DNA from: JAILLW01 sp045629045 | GTDB lineage: Bacteria; Bacillota; Clostridia; Lachnospirales; Lachnospiraceae | Assembly: GCA_045629045.1 (NCBI GenBank) | Contig: JAZQQM010000016.1 | Span: forward strand, 1-64,000 | DNA: 64,000 nt | Reading direction: 5' to 3' | In this document: positions 1 through 8,839 of the stretch, piece after piece | How the letters are laid out: each line of letters opens with the position of its first letter | Numbering within the stretch: the first letter of the stretch is position 1 | The notes under the pieces: model-generated | Databases searched by the model: none | Seen by the model: the letters and a program-made list of their open reading frames with translations, nothing else | Told to the model about the DNA's origin: nothing | Program-made: the position numbers and the translations under genes

Positions 1-144
<144 letters not shown>

Positions 145-300
145 GTTTTTTCCTAACCAGTTTAAACTGGCATTTCTTTCATTACTGAAATTAAGGATTT
201 GTGTTCTTCTGAATAAATTCCGTTACATCAGCAGAAGTTCTGATGCAACTTTTAATAGGAATCTTCAGGGTTGCATTGATGTTCAACTGTCAAGGTACAT

Positions 301-342
301 GCCTGTTTTTTCAGTGTTTTTCAACACTTTTTCGTAACAGGC
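301..342 (-). promoter_or_regulatory. rRNA leader hairpin and boxA-like segment
   Basis: GCCTGTT at 301-307 pairs with AACAGGC at 336-342, and an inner stem (AGTGTT/AACACT) sits within it. This forms a structured leader just downstream of the rrn promoter. Further downstream (about 268-300, minus strand) is a segment containing CTTGACAGTTGAACA, which resembles the conserved antitermination/processing motif seen in rRNA leaders and spacers of Firmicutes. The pairing is visible; the antitermination role is inference. The whole gene-free stretch 145-481 is accounted for by this leader, the promoter and AT-rich upstream DNA. Confidence 0.5.
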
Positions 343-351
343 GCGAAAATT

Positions 352-380
352 ATTATATAAAAAAGGAAAAACCTTGTCAA
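352..380 (-). promoter_or_regulatory. rRNA operon promoter (sigma-A type)
   Basis: On the minus strand a perfect -35 box TTGACA (375-380) and perfect -10 box TATAAT (352-357) are separated by exactly 17 nt. AT-rich sequence lies upstream (about 381-425), as expected for an UP element. The position about 210 nt upstream of the mature 16S end suits an rrn promoter with leader. No second tandem promoter was clear. Confidence 0.9.
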
Positions 381-426
381 CACATTTTTCAAGATTTTTC
401 CACTTAATTTTATCTTTTTAATTGAT

Positions 427-435
427 TTATCCACA
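427..435 (+). promoter_or_regulatory. Perfect DnaA-box match upstream of rrn promoter
   Basis: The sequence TTATCCACA, the DnaA-box consensus, lies about 47 bp upstream of the rrn -35 box. A single 9-mer match is expected by chance roughly once in a window of this size when both strands are counted, so a function is not established. Confidence 0.25.
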
Positions 436-481
436 GGATGACGGGGCCACTTACTATTTCCTTACAGATAGAACAGCTATA

Positions 482-1006
482 CTATTCCCCATCAAAAGAA
501 ACCAAGGTGGTAACACCGTACTTCTCAAGCAATTTTTCACCGCCAAGTGCAGGAAGATTAATTACGCAGGCAACACCGGCAACCGTAGCTCCGGTCGTCT
601 CAACCAACTTGGCAATAGCACTTAATGTACCGCCTGTTGCAAGTAAGTCATCGATAAGAACAACTTTATCTCCGGGCTTTAATGCATCCTCATGCATCTC
701 AATCGTCTCACTGCCGTACTCGAGATCGTATGAAACCTGAATTGTCCTGTAAGGCAGCTTACCCTTCTTTCTGGCAAGTACAACACCCTTATCCAGGGCA
801 TATGCTATTGGAGACGCAAATACGAATCCTCTTGCTTCTGCAGCCACAAGATAGTCAAAATCTATATCTTTAAGTGCATCTACCAGCATATCAATGGCCA
901 GTTTAAGACCTTCCGGGTCCTGAATCAAAGTTGTAATATCTCTAAAAATAATACCCTCTTTAGGGAAATTAGGTATGCTTCTAATGTAATCTTCCAATGC
1001 TTTCAT
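482..1006 (-). CDS. apt: Adenine phosphoribosyltransferase
   Basis: Cytoplasmic purine-salvage enzyme that makes AMP from adenine and PRPP. The 174-residue product has the usual family length. It opens with the typical Apt N-terminus (MKALEDYIRSIPNFPKEG) and carries the PRPP-binding motif VVLIDDLLATGGT at about residues 115-127. The start is taken at 1006 because an AAAGGA ribosome-binding site lies about 8 nt upstream; an upstream in-frame start at 1030 would only add eight unconserved residues and overlap cvpA. It is the last gene of the pfkA-dnaX-...-cvpA run. No convincing terminator follows, so transcripts may run toward the rRNA operon. Confidence 0.95.
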   Translation of the reverse strand: MKALEDYIRSIPNFPKEGIIFRDITTLIQDPEGLKLAIDMLVDALKDIDFDYLVAAEARGFVFASPIAYALDKGVVLARKKGKLPYRTIQVSYDLEYGSETIEMHEDALKPGDKVVLIDDLLATGGTLSAIAKLVETTGATVAGVACVINLPALGGEKLLEKYGVTTLVSFDGE

Positions 1007-1019
1007 AAGTATATCCTTT

Positions 1020-1415
1020 CTATATTTCAAGCCATTCTTTTAAAATTTTTACTGCAAACAAAACAATAATAAATGCTTCTCCTGCTCCAAGCAAAATACC
1101 AAGCAATCTGTTAACCACTTTAATAACCGGCAAAGAAGCAAACAGCTTCATTGCACCAAAAATCAGTTTCAGCAGTTTATATATAAGAAGAACTATTGCT
1201 ATTACCGAAAGATATGCCAAAATTCTTCCATACCTTGATGCTATATAACTAATTATTATATTTCTAATCAAAAATCCGATTATAAGCGCAATCAGTATAG
1301 AAATTGCATTGGCCAGTTCGCTTACAAATCCCGTTTTATAGGAACGTGATATTCGCCACACAAATATCAATGCAACAATAGCAAAAAGAATAATTGAATA
1401 AATGTTAATATCCAT
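1020..1415 (-). CDS. CvpA family membrane protein
   Basis: A 131-residue, very hydrophobic protein with about four membrane segments (near residues 5-22, 35-55, 65-88 and 105-125) and the CvpA-type charged patch RSYKTGFVSELAN near residues 25-37. The second half has LPVIKVVNRLLGILLGAGEA, where CvpA proteins typically have a conserved Gly-rich helix. The family was named for colicin V production in E. coli, but its molecular role is unclear. It lies 3 nt after the DUF5711 gene and 13 nt before apt, so the three are probably co-transcribed. Confidence 0.75.
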   Translation of the reverse strand: MDINIYSIILFAIVALIFVWRISRSYKTGFVSELANAISILIALIIGFLIRNIIISYIASRYGRILAYLSVIAIVLLIYKLLKLIFGAMKLFASLPVIKVVNRLLGILLGAGEAFIIVLFAVKILKEWLEI

Positions 1416-1418
1416 CGT

Positions 1419-2627
1419 TTATCTAAGCTCAACCTGATTAATCGAATCTGCATCTACCATTAGGAAATTGAAAACCGATTTGGTAGGTATAACAAGACTG
1501 GTATTATTACTTAGGCTGCCTGCGAATTTCGAAAGTCCCTTTATTGTAGAGATTTCCATCCTGTTACCGTCATAGATAATAACCTGGTCCTTATTGAAAA
1601 TAATATCTGTATATTCAAAATCAATTGACCTTGAGCCTGCCAATGTACCTGTTGCGCTGTATATATCCAAACGATATTGCGCATTTCCCGTAGTATCGGG
1701 GCTGACAAGTCCGACATACTCTTCATTGTTATATACGGCCAAAACTCGTGCGTCCAGCATCACTGATGCTATATTTGTCGGTTTTTCCTTGCCGTCAAAA
1801 AATACAATTCTGTCATCGGACACGCCAAAAGACGAATCATTATCCATAAATTTCACATAGGGAATAACCGTATCGGAATAATCATATCCGCTTACATAGT
1901 TATCAGCCTCATTACTTCCGACTTCACCAAAATTATAGTAGGCAATCGACGACTTCATATTTCCGCTGTCCACATAAAAATATGAAACCATCATAAGTTT
2001 TCCGTTAGGGCTTAATGTGACGGCAATTGGATAACCGGATTTATTCATTGTGGCTTTTGCCTGAACTATCGGTTCATCAGTATCGTTATTACCGTTATAT
2101 ACGAATATTCTGGTTACTTCCGAATCATCAAGCACCGCAGCAACAACACCGTTATCGGACACACTGATATCTCGTATGGGCAAATTCGTTTTAACGGTTC
2201 CCAAAATATTGTCCTTATTGGCAACATAAATTGTACGTCCGTTATAATCACCGATAGCAACAGTATTATTACATATTGAAACAATAGGCGACTGCATCTC
2301 ATATGATTGGTTCCAGGAAGCCTTTCCATCACCGTCAATACAGGTTGCACCATCTTTACTGTATATAAATAATTTACCGCCAAGATTCAATGTGCGGGCA
2401 CCCTGCACTACCGAAACCGGACTGCTCTTATTTACTCTTGTTTCAGAATATATTTTATCGTTAAAAGATATATTCATTATTACGATTACAACAATGAGTA
2501 CGGCTATAACTCCGAGAGTCCTCAAAAATACGGACAGTTTATGTGCCCGTATTCTTTCGCGATAGTCTACCTCTGTATCATATTGTCGACGTTTCTTTTC
2601 TTTTACTAAATTAATTATTCCTGACAT
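1419..2627 (-). CDS. DUF5711-type membrane-anchored beta-propeller protein
   Basis: A 402-residue protein with a basic cytoplasmic N-terminus, one membrane segment (about residues 33-52) and a long extracellular part. The outer part has regularly spaced blade-like repeats (for example SICNNTVAIGDYNGRTIYV and SVSDNGVVAAVLDDSEVTRIFVY), suggesting a WD40/PQQ-like propeller. It matches my memory of DUF5711 proteins of Lachnospiraceae, whose function is unknown. It sits 2 nt after galM and 3 nt before cvpA. Association with the envelope is inferred from topology only. Confidence 0.65.
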   Translation of the reverse strand: MSGIINLVKEKKRRQYDTEVDYRERIRAHKLSVFLRTLGVIAVLIVVIVIMNISFNDKIYSETRVNKSSPVSVVQGARTLNLGGKLFIYSKDGATCIDGDGKASWNQSYEMQSPIVSICNNTVAIGDYNGRTIYVANKDNILGTVKTNLPIRDISVSDNGVVAAVLDDSEVTRIFVYNGNNDTDEPIVQAKATMNKSGYPIAVTLSPNGKLMMVSYFYVDSGNMKSSIAYYNFGEVGSNEADNYVSGYDYSDTVIPYVKFMDNDSSFGVSDDRIVFFDGKEKPTNIASVMLDARVLAVYNNEEYVGLVSPDTTGNAQYRLDIYSATGTLAGSRSIDFEYTDIIFNKDQVIIYDGNRMEISTIKGLSKFAGSLSNNTSLVIPTKSVFNFLMVDADSINQVELR

Positions 2628-2629
2628 AA

Positions 2630-3673
2630 TTAAACAAATTTATAAATAGTCGTAGTATCGTACTTTCTGTCCGGTCCGTAAATACATCCCGGGAATGATT
2701 CTTCATTTGCAGTATTTGGATAATACTGAGTTTCAAGACAAAGTCCGTATCTTGGATAATACTTCATCTTCTCCTTACCCTTTGTCTTTCCGATACAGTT
2801 TCCTGCATAGAACTGAACACCCGGAAGGTCTGTATACACTTCCATTGTACGTGATGCCTTGTCAGCACTTACGGTTGCTATCTTACGCATATTACCGTCA
2901 TAGTTATCAAGTACCCAGTTATGATCATAACCTTTGACAAGCTTAAGCTGTTCAACATCCTTATTAATGTCATCACCGATTTTCTTAGGTGAAGTAAAAT
3001 CAAATACAGTATCTTTAACCGGCGCAAGTTCTCCTGTCGGAATAGCTCCCATAACAACCGGCGTATATTTTTCGGCATTTATACAAAGTGTATGATTCTC
3101 GATATTGCCTGCTTTATGACCGTTAAGGTTAAAATATGTATGATTGGTCATATTAATTACGGTATCTGTATCCGAAGTAGCCTCATAATGAATAGAAAGC
3201 TCATTGTCTTCGGTTACTGTATAAGTAACAGATATTGACTTGTTACCGGGAAATCCCATGTTTCCGTCAGAATCTTTTAATCTGAAGGTAACACTGTTAT
3301 CTTTAACTTCTGCATCAAAAACCTGCTTATGATAGCCCTTTTCAAAATCCGAATGAAGATTATTGGGGCCATCATTTATATCAAGCTGATATTTAGTTCC
3401 GTTTATACTAAAGGACGCATTTGCGATTCTGTTTGCATTAGGTCCGATAGTTGCACCAAAGAAACTTCCGTTCTTGAAATAATCCTTAAGTCTGTCATAT
3501 CCGAGAACTATATCTTCTGCATTTCCGTCTTTATCGGGAACGAATAAGTTAGTTAAAATAGCACCGTAATTAATAACACAGGCCTTCATTCCTTTTGAAT
3601 TGGAAATAGTATACTTACTAATTTCTTTTTTGTCTTTTTTAGTTTTTCCAAACTCTGTAATAATAACTCCCAT
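2630..3673 (-). CDS. galM: Aldose 1-epimerase (mutarotase)
   Basis: Interconverts alpha and beta anomers of hexoses such as galactose and glucose in the cytoplasm. The 347-residue length is normal. Visible family signatures are PNANRIANA (about residues 78-86), the histidine motif TNHTYFNL (176-183, catalytic-acid His178) and the C-terminal LCLETQYYPN with the likely catalytic base Glu314. A strong AGGAGGG ribosome-binding site precedes the ATG. It follows recR by 12 nt and is in the same run of genes. No leloir-pathway genes adjoin it. Confidence 0.93.
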   Translation of the reverse strand: MGVIITEFGKTKKDKKEISKYTISNSKGMKACVINYGAILTNLFVPDKDGNAEDIVLGYDRLKDYFKNGSFFGATIGPNANRIANASFSINGTKYQLDINDGPNNLHSDFEKGYHKQVFDAEVKDNSVTFRLKDSDGNMGFPGNKSISVTYTVTEDNELSIHYEATSDTDTVINMTNHTYFNLNGHKAGNIENHTLCINAEKYTPVVMGAIPTGELAPVKDTVFDFTSPKKIGDDINKDVEQLKLVKGYDHNWVLDNYDGNMRKIATVSADKASRTMEVYTDLPGVQFYAGNCIGKTKGKEKMKYYPRYGLCLETQYYPNTANEESFPGCIYGPDRKYDTTTIYKFV

Positions 3674-3685
3674 AGTCCCTCCTAA

Positions 3686-4282
3686 TTATATTTCTACTCT
3701 TCCTTCAAGTGCTCTAAGCAAAGTCACCTCATCAATGTATTCCAAGTCGCCTCCTACCGGTACACCGGATGCAATCCTGGTTACCTTAATTCCCGTAGGT
3801 TTAATAAGTTTGCTTATGTACATTGCTGTAGTCTCTCCCTCAAGGCTTGAATTGGTAGCAATAATTACTTCGTCTATATCGCCTTCAAGTCTTGCTATAA
3901 GTTCCTTAAGTTTAATATCGTTTGGACCGATTCCAAGCATCGGGGATATTGCTCCGTGAAGCACATGATACACTCCGTTATATTTGCCTGTCTTCTCATA
4001 TGCTGCCAAATCTCTTGCACTTTCCACAACCATAATTGTTTTATGGTCACGGCGCTCGCTTGAACACACAGGGCATAATTCCTTGTCCGTCAAAGTAAAG
4101 CAATCCTTGCAATACCGAACATTAGCCTTTGCCTCTACTATAGTATCAGCCAATTTCTTAACCTTCGCTTCCGGCATATTTATTAAATGAAAAGCCAAAC
4201 GTTGAGCTGACTTCTCACCTATTCCCGGTAATGACGCAAGTTCTGATATTAACTTGTTAATATGTCCACTATACAGTTCCAT
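3686..4282 (-). CDS. recR: Recombination protein RecR
   Basis: Ring-forming DNA clamp of the RecFOR gap-repair pathway. The 198-residue length matches the family. It shows the N-terminal helix-hairpin-helix (SLPGIGEKSAQRLAFHL), the four-cysteine zinc finger (CKDC...CPVC, about residues 57-73) and the TOPRIM domain beginning VVESARDLAAYE. Its ATG overlaps the ybaB stop codon by one base (TAATG), indicating translational coupling. The dnaX-ybaB-recR order is the same as in Bacillus subtilis. Confidence 0.97.
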   Translation of the reverse strand: MELYSGHINKLISELASLPGIGEKSAQRLAFHLINMPEAKVKKLADTIVEAKANVRYCKDCFTLTDKELCPVCSSERRDHKTIMVVESARDLAAYEKTGKYNGVYHVLHGAISPMLGIGPNDIKLKELIARLEGDIDEVIIATNSSLEGETTAMYISKLIKPTGIKVTRIASGVPVGGDLEYIDEVTLLRALEGRVEI

Positions 4283-4623
4283 TAGAACAGACCCATACCA
4301 CCTGTCATCTTACCCATAGCTGCAGAGCTTGCTTCCTCTGCCATATGAAGTGCTTCATTAGTAGCCGCAATGATTAAATCCTGAAGCATCTCAACATCAT
4401 CAGGATCAACCGCTTCCTTATCAAGAATAACCTGTGTCACTTCCTTGCTGCCGGTAACAGTAACTTTAACTGCTCCGCCACCTGCAGTAGCTGTAAATTC
4501 TTTAGTCTCCAATTCCTTTTGAGACTCTTCCATTTGGCGCTGCATACGCTGTGCCTGCTTCATCAAATTGTTCATGTTTCCGGGCATACCCATTCCGCCC
4601 GGGAATCCTCCACGTTTAGCCAT
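4282..4623 (-). CDS. ybaB: YbaB/EbfC family nucleoid-associated protein
   Basis: A small DNA-binding protein of 113 residues, the usual family size. The N-terminus is Gly/Met-rich (GGFPGGMGMPGNMNNLMKQAQRMQRQMEE), followed by the conserved TATAGGGAVKVTVTG strand region and an acidic helix. It lies 2 nt after dnaX and overlaps recR by one base. Family members form dimers that bind DNA and are usually co-expressed with dnaX and recR. Confidence 0.94.
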   Translation of the reverse strand: MAKRGGFPGGMGMPGNMNNLMKQAQRMQRQMEESQKELETKEFTATAGGGAVKVTVTGSKEVTQVILDKEAVDPDDVEMLQDLIIAATNEALHMAEEASSAAMGKMTGGMGLF

Positions 4624-4625
4624 AA

Positions 4626-6248
4626 CTAATCCCTTTCTTCTATATCATCATAATCTTCAATATCTTCATCATCTATTTCTTCAATATCAAAGTCTATCTT
4701 TTCATCCACGAAAGAACGCACATCCGGATAAGTATCTTCGGATACGCCGCCATTTCCCGGCATAACTACGCTTACATTCATTTCCTTGCCCGTAACATTG
4801 GCAATAAAAGTTTTAAGTTCGTCCGCGTGTGTAACATCCGTAAATCTTCTGTAAGAATATATCGAATCTACCACAACAACAAGAGTATCATTATCTCCAA
4901 CACTGGGGTATGAACCCTTTAGATATTGGGTCAAAGTATCATTGGCCGAAGTTATCATAGACCACTTTGATACTACATCTTTAATATCCTCAGGGAGGGC
5001 TTTTGTAATCACTGCTTTTGGGGTTTCCTTAGGCACTTCGTTTCCTTGGGAAGCCATTGAATACGCAACATTTTCAGCAGGTGCCACTCTTACGCCATTT
5101 TTAACCTTTTCTTCAAGGACACGCACTCTGTCGATAACCGATTCGCTATCCTGTTCCATTTCCGGAATACAAAGTTTAATAACCGTAACCTCAAGAAGAA
5201 TTCGCTTCTGAGTAGCATATCTTAACTGATTTGATAATTCCGACATAATTCTGATGTAGCGCATTATCACCTCAGAATCAGCCATCGTTGCTTCTTCCTT
5301 AAGGCGTACCATATTTTCGGAAGAAATATCTATAACATCTTCATTTGCATCCGAAGACTTAAGCAGTAACAGATTACGCAAATACCACGTCATATCTGTA
5401 ACGAACTGTCCCAGTTCACGTCCCTGAATAACAATTTCTTCAACTAATTTCATAGCACCGGAAACATCTGATGCAATAATTGTTCTAAACAATCTGCTGA
5501 ATACTTCCGTATCAACCGCACCTAAGACATCCAGAACTCTGTCATATGTAAGTTCCTGATCAAAATAAAACGCCAGGCACTGATCTAAGAGACTTAGTGC
5601 ATCGCGCATGGCTCCGTCCGCACTCTTTGCAATATAACTTATAGCCTTTTCTTCAACAGAAACATTCTCAATCTTAATAAGTTCATTCAGTCTTTCCGAA
5701 ATGTTCTCAATTGAAATTCGCCTGAAATCATATCTTTGGCAGCGTGAAAGAATCGTGATCGGAATCTTGTGAACTTCTGTTGTTGCCAAAATGAATATTA
5801 CATATGAAGGCGGTTCTTCAAGTGTCTTAAGAAGCGCATTAAAAGCTCCTATCGAAAGCATATGAACTTCATCTATAATATATACTTTGTAACGTCCCAT
5901 CGTGGGAGAATATGAAACTTCTTCAACAATCTGTCTTATGGAATCAACACCGTTGTTAGAAGCGGCATCAATCTCGATTACGTTCATTGAAGTTCCATCG
6001 GAAATCGAACGGCACATTGCGCATTCTCCGCAGGGACTTCCATCAACGGGATTCTCACAGTTAACAGCCTTTGCAAATATCTTGGCTATCGAAGTTTTAC
6101 CTGTTCCGCGAGTTCCACAGAACAGGTAAGCGTGTGACGTCCTTTGATTCTTTATTTGATTTTTAAGAGTTGTAACGATATGGTCCTGACCTTTGACATC
6201 ATCGAATTTAGCAGGTCTGAACTTACGATATAAAGCAGTATAACTCAC
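4626..6248 (-). CDS. dnaX: DNA polymerase III subunit gamma/tau
   Basis: Clamp-loader ATPase of the replicative polymerase. A GTG start at 6248 gives 540 residues and the standard beginning MSYTALYRKFRPAKFDDVKGQ; GGAG lies 6 nt upstream. An in-frame ATG at 6311 would add 21 residues that only make sense as pfkA in another frame, so it was rejected. Visible are Walker A GTRGTGKTS (about 45-53), a Cys4 zinc module (about C64, C73, C76, C79), Walker B IDEVHML and the sensor region LATTEVHKIP. The C-terminus is extremely acidic (about 20 residues). It starts 1 nt after the pfkA stop. Confidence 0.96.
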   Translation of the reverse strand: MSYTALYRKFRPAKFDDVKGQDHIVTTLKNQIKNQRTSHAYLFCGTRGTGKTSIAKIFAKAVNCENPVDGSPCGECAMCRSISDGTSMNVIEIDAASNNGVDSIRQIVEEVSYSPTMGRYKVYIIDEVHMLSIGAFNALLKTLEEPPSYVIFILATTEVHKIPITILSRCQRYDFRRISIENISERLNELIKIENVSVEEKAISYIAKSADGAMRDALSLLDQCLAFYFDQELTYDRVLDVLGAVDTEVFSRLFRTIIASDVSGAMKLVEEIVIQGRELGQFVTDMTWYLRNLLLLKSSDANEDVIDISSENMVRLKEEATMADSEVIMRYIRIMSELSNQLRYATQKRILLEVTVIKLCIPEMEQDSESVIDRVRVLEEKVKNGVRVAPAENVAYSMASQGNEVPKETPKAVITKALPEDIKDVVSKWSMITSANDTLTQYLKGSYPSVGDNDTLVVVVDSIYSYRRFTDVTHADELKTFIANVTGKEMNVSVVMPGNGGVSEDTYPDVRSFVDEKIDFDIEEIDDEDIEDYDDIEERD

Positions 6249-6249
6249 A

Positions 6250-7323
6250 CTAATCTCCAAAACTGATTCCCAGCAATTTAGCTTCCTTAATAATTGATGC
6301 ATCCGGCTCAAGCATCTTCAGTTTACCGGCAACATCTTCCAAAGGAACCTTAACAATTTCTCTGTTACGGTATCCTACCATAAATCCATACTCACCCTTT
6401 AAGATAAGTTCGCCCGCTTCAGCGCCGAGACGACTTGCAAATACACGGTCATAGGGGCAGGGGGAACCTCCTCTTTGAGTATGTCCCGGAACCGTAACTC
6501 TGACTTCCTGACCGGTACGTTCCTGAATCTGTGCGGCGATTTCGTATGAAACCGAAGGATATTTGGATGCCTCAAGTTTTTTCTTATAATCCTTCTTTGA
6601 AAGAGCGGCATCTTCTTTTGAAATAGCACCTTCAGCCACAGCAATAATAGTAAACTTGCTTCCGCCCTTATGTCTTCTTTCGATAGCCGCAACAATCTTA
6701 TCAATATCATATGGAATTTCAGGAATAAGGATAATATCCGCGCCGCCTGCCATGCCGGCATTAAGTGTAAGATAACCTACCTTATGTCCCATAACTTCAA
6801 CAATAAATATTCTGCCGTGAGAAGCTGCTGTTGTATGAATGCAATCTATGCAATCAGTTGCAATATCAACTGCCGACTGGAACCCGAATGTCATATCCGT
6901 TCCCCAAAGGTCATTGTCTATGGTCTTTGGCAGAGTAATAATATTAAGACCTTCTTCTCTTAGCAGATTGGCAGTCTTATGAGTACCGTTACCGCCTAAA
7001 ATAACAAGCACATCAAGCTGAAGTTTATAATAATTCTGCTTCATGGCTTCAACTTTATTAAGTCCGTTTTCATCCGGCTCCTGAATTGTTTTGAAAGGAG
7101 TACGGGAAGAGCCAAGGATTGTGCCACCCTTAGTTAAAATCCCCGAAAAATCTGCACTTGTAAGCATCTTGAAGTTTCCGTATATAAGACCTTTATAGCC
7201 TTCAAGAAAACCATATATTTCCACATCTTCTTCGGCATTGTGCAAAGACTTAACTACGCCGCGCATTGCCGCATTAAGTGCCTGACAGTCACCGCCCGAT
7301 GTTAACAAACCGATTCTTTTCAT
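6250..7323 (-). CDS. pfkA: 6-phosphofructokinase, group III-like
   Basis: Glycolytic enzyme phosphorylating fructose 6-phosphate. The 357-residue protein has the fold signatures GGDCQALN (10-17), SSRTPF (R74), PKTIDND (132-138, catalytic Asp136) and SHGR (R171). The phosphate-donor site reads GGNGT (110-114). The Gly after Asn is the ATP-type residue, while Lys133 in PKTIDND is the residue usual in pyrophosphate or group III enzymes. Asn112 replaces the Asp that helps bind Mg in E. coli PfkA. The donor therefore cannot be stated with certainty; ATP is more likely. A GGAGG site precedes the ATG. Confidence 0.9.
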   Translation of the reverse strand: MKRIGLLTSGGDCQALNAAMRGVVKSLHNAEEDVEIYGFLEGYKGLIYGNFKMLTSADFSGILTKGGTILGSSRTPFKTIQEPDENGLNKVEAMKQNYYKLQLDVLVILGGNGTHKTANLLREEGLNIITLPKTIDNDLWGTDMTFGFQSAVDIATDCIDCIHTTAASHGRIFIVEVMGHKVGYLTLNAGMAGGADIILIPEIPYDIDKIVAAIERRHKGGSKFTIIAVAEGAISKEDAALSKKDYKKKLEASKYPSVSYEIAAQIQERTGQEVRVTVPGHTQRGGSPCPYDRVFASRLGAEAGELILKGEYGFMVGYRNREIVKVPLEDVAGKLKMLEPDASIIKEAKLLGISFGD

Positions 7324-7388
7324 ACAAATTCCTCCTATTTTCTTAAAATCACATACATATTTATTTTAACATTATTGCCATTCCATGA

Positions 7389-7889
7389 CTATTGATTTTT
7401 CTTTTCTTTAGCCAATTTTTCGGCTTTATTTCTTATTCTTAAGTCTTTAAAGAAGGAAGTCAGAATTTGCGTACATTCTTCGGCTAATACCCCTGTTGTT
7501 ATCTCAACCTGATGATTAAATTCTTCCATCTGAAGTATATTAAGAATTGAGCCCGCGCAACCGGCTTTAGGATTCATTGTCCCCATAACAACGCGATCAA
7601 CCCTCGCCTGTACTATAGCCCCCGAACACATTTGGCACGGCTCAAGTGTCACATATAATGTGCAACCTTCCAGTCTCCAGTCTCCTATCTTCTTACTCGC
7701 TTTGTTGATCGCTGTAATTTCTGCATGGGATAAAGTGTTTTTGTCAGTATTTCTTCGGTTATAACCTCTGCCTATTACTTTATTCTCATATACTATTACA
7801 CATCCTATGGGCACTTCCCCCAGTTCCATCGCTTTTTGGGCCTGTTTAAGTGCCATTTTCATATATTTTTCATCAGGTGTAAGTTTCAT
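7389..7889 (-). CDS. tadA: tRNA-specific adenosine-34 deaminase
   Basis: Deaminates A34 to inosine in tRNA-Arg(ACG), allowing wobble decoding. The 166-residue product has the zinc deaminase motif HAE (55-57, Glu57 as proton shuttle) and PCQMC (C85, C88) at the standard spacing, plus the GEVPIGCVIV strand. It is the most upstream gene of the right-to-left housekeeping run and is separated from pfkA by 65 nt, in which a promoter for pfkA could lie though no good boxes were seen. In many Firmicutes tadA, the SRP RNA gene and dnaX cluster as here. Confidence 0.94.
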   Translation of the reverse strand: MKLTPDEKYMKMALKQAQKAMELGEVPIGCVIVYENKVIGRGYNRRNTDKNTLSHAEITAINKASKKIGDWRLEGCTLYVTLEPCQMCSGAIVQARVDRVVMGTMNPKAGCAGSILNILQMEEFNHQVEITTGVLAEECTQILTSFFKDLRIRNKAEKLAKEKKNQ

Positions 7890-7912
7890 TCCAATCTCCC
7901 GGTGGTTTTACA

Positions 7913-8599
7913 CTATATTCCTCTCAGCCTAGGATGTACAAAGGATATACTTTGTGCAATATCCTCAAGTTCTTCCTTGGAATATGCTGTATATTTTCTG
8001 TTTATAACATTGTCTGAATCCACATAACTTTGTAAGAAGTATTTAGGAACGCCTTCTATCATTTTAGCCAATTCGAATAAATCTTCTTTGCTGTGCAGTT
8101 CTCTTACAACCGTAGTCCTTAGCTCATAATCAACAAATCCCTGTTTTAACAAATCGATTGACTCCATGACCTTTGAAACAAGTGTATCATTACACCCTGC
8201 CGTAAGTGCGTACTTAGTTTGACAGTTTTTGACATCCATAGCTACATAATCAATCAGTTTCTCATCAATCAATTCCTTTAATTTTTCAGGATGTGTTCCG
8301 TTAGTATCCAGCTTAACAAGGTATCCCATATCCTTTATACCCCTAATAAAGTCCGATAAATCGGCCTGAAGGGTTGGTTCTCCTCCGGTAATGCATACAC
8401 CTTCAAGAACATTTTTGCGTTTAATAAGATGCGCAATTACCTCCTCTTCGTCTATTCTTTCCATCGAAGCAGGATTAAGCACCATCTGCCCATTATGGCA
8501 AAAAGGGCATCTAAAATTACAGCCACCAGTAAAAATGGTGGCTGCTACATGCTCCGGATAATCCAATAATGTAGTTTTTGCAAATCCCAGTATAAGCAA
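7913..8599 (-). CDS. nrdG: Anaerobic ribonucleotide reductase activating protein (radical SAM)
   Basis: Radical-SAM activase of 228 residues. The cluster-binding motif CNFRCPFC has C27, C31 and C34 close to the N-terminus, followed by the SAM-binding GGEPTLQ. It resembles the NrdG2-type activases, longer than classical NrdG. The start appears to be TTG at 8599, because the sequence LILGFAKTTLLDYPEH is the conserved beginning and no ATG lies nearby. No nrdD is adjacent, so the exact partner (ribonucleotide reductase or another glycyl-radical enzyme) is not proved. Its start lies next to the -35 box of the opposite-facing SRP RNA gene. Confidence 0.82.
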   Translation of the reverse strand: MLILGFAKTTLLDYPEHVAATIFTGGCNFRCPFCHNGQMVLNPASMERIDEEEVIAHLIKRKNVLEGVCITGGEPTLQADLSDFIRGIKDMGYLVKLDTNGTHPEKLKELIDEKLIDYVAMDVKNCQTKYALTAGCNDTLVSKVMESIDLLKQGFVDYELRTTVVRELHSKEDLFELAKMIEGVPKYFLQSYVDSDNVINRKYTAYSKEELEDIAQSISFVHPRLRGI

Positions 8600-8600
8600 T

Positions 8601-8629
8601 TTGACTTTCTCTTTCTAATAAATTATACT
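8601..8629 (+). promoter_or_regulatory. SRP RNA promoter
   Basis: TTGACT (8601-8606) and TATACT (8624-8629) are separated by 17 nt, giving a predicted start near 8636, just before the SRP RNA closing helix at 8643. It overlaps the 5' untranslated region of the opposite-facing radical SAM gene. Confidence 0.8.
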
Positions 8630-8642
8630 TTTAAAAGTCTTT

Positions 8643-8838
8643 CCCCTGTGATTGGGGAAGGTGTCATGGCTGCCCTATGTAAGTGGTGTTGATCATTGGG
8701 TCCTGCGCAATGAGTGCCCACGAACCGTGTCAGGTCGGGAACGAAGCAGCACTAAGAGGGATTTCTCATGTGATGTGGGAGTGCCTGGTAGTAGCTAACT
8801 GCTTAGGTAACGCATGGCGCTTTCCCCAAACACAGGGG
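8643..8838 (+). ncRNA. ffs: Signal recognition particle RNA
   Basis: The plus strand contains the diagnostic SRP helix-8 core, GTGTCAGGTC...GAAGCAGCACTAAG (8728-8755), with a GGGA-type tetraloop, and GGTCCTGCGCAA (about 8699-8710) as in other SRP RNAs. The ends pair perfectly: CCCCTGTG (8643-8650) with CACAGGGG (8831-8838), then GGGGAA with TTCCCC. The length of about 196 nt lies between the short ~100-nt form and the ~270-nt Bacillus form, so an extra arm is present; I could not confirm a full Alu domain. It is followed by a T-rich stretch. It scaffolds Ffh for membrane-protein targeting. Confidence 0.88.
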
Positions 8839-8839
8839 T

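Noticed and set aside
430..481. Terminator after apt
   Set aside because: Only a weak GGGG/CCCC closing pair with poor inner pairing and no T-run was found.
6249..6311. Longer dnaX N-terminus from an upstream ATG
   Set aside because: The extra 21 residues are an out-of-frame reading of the end of pfkA; the conserved DnaX start fits the GTG at 6248.
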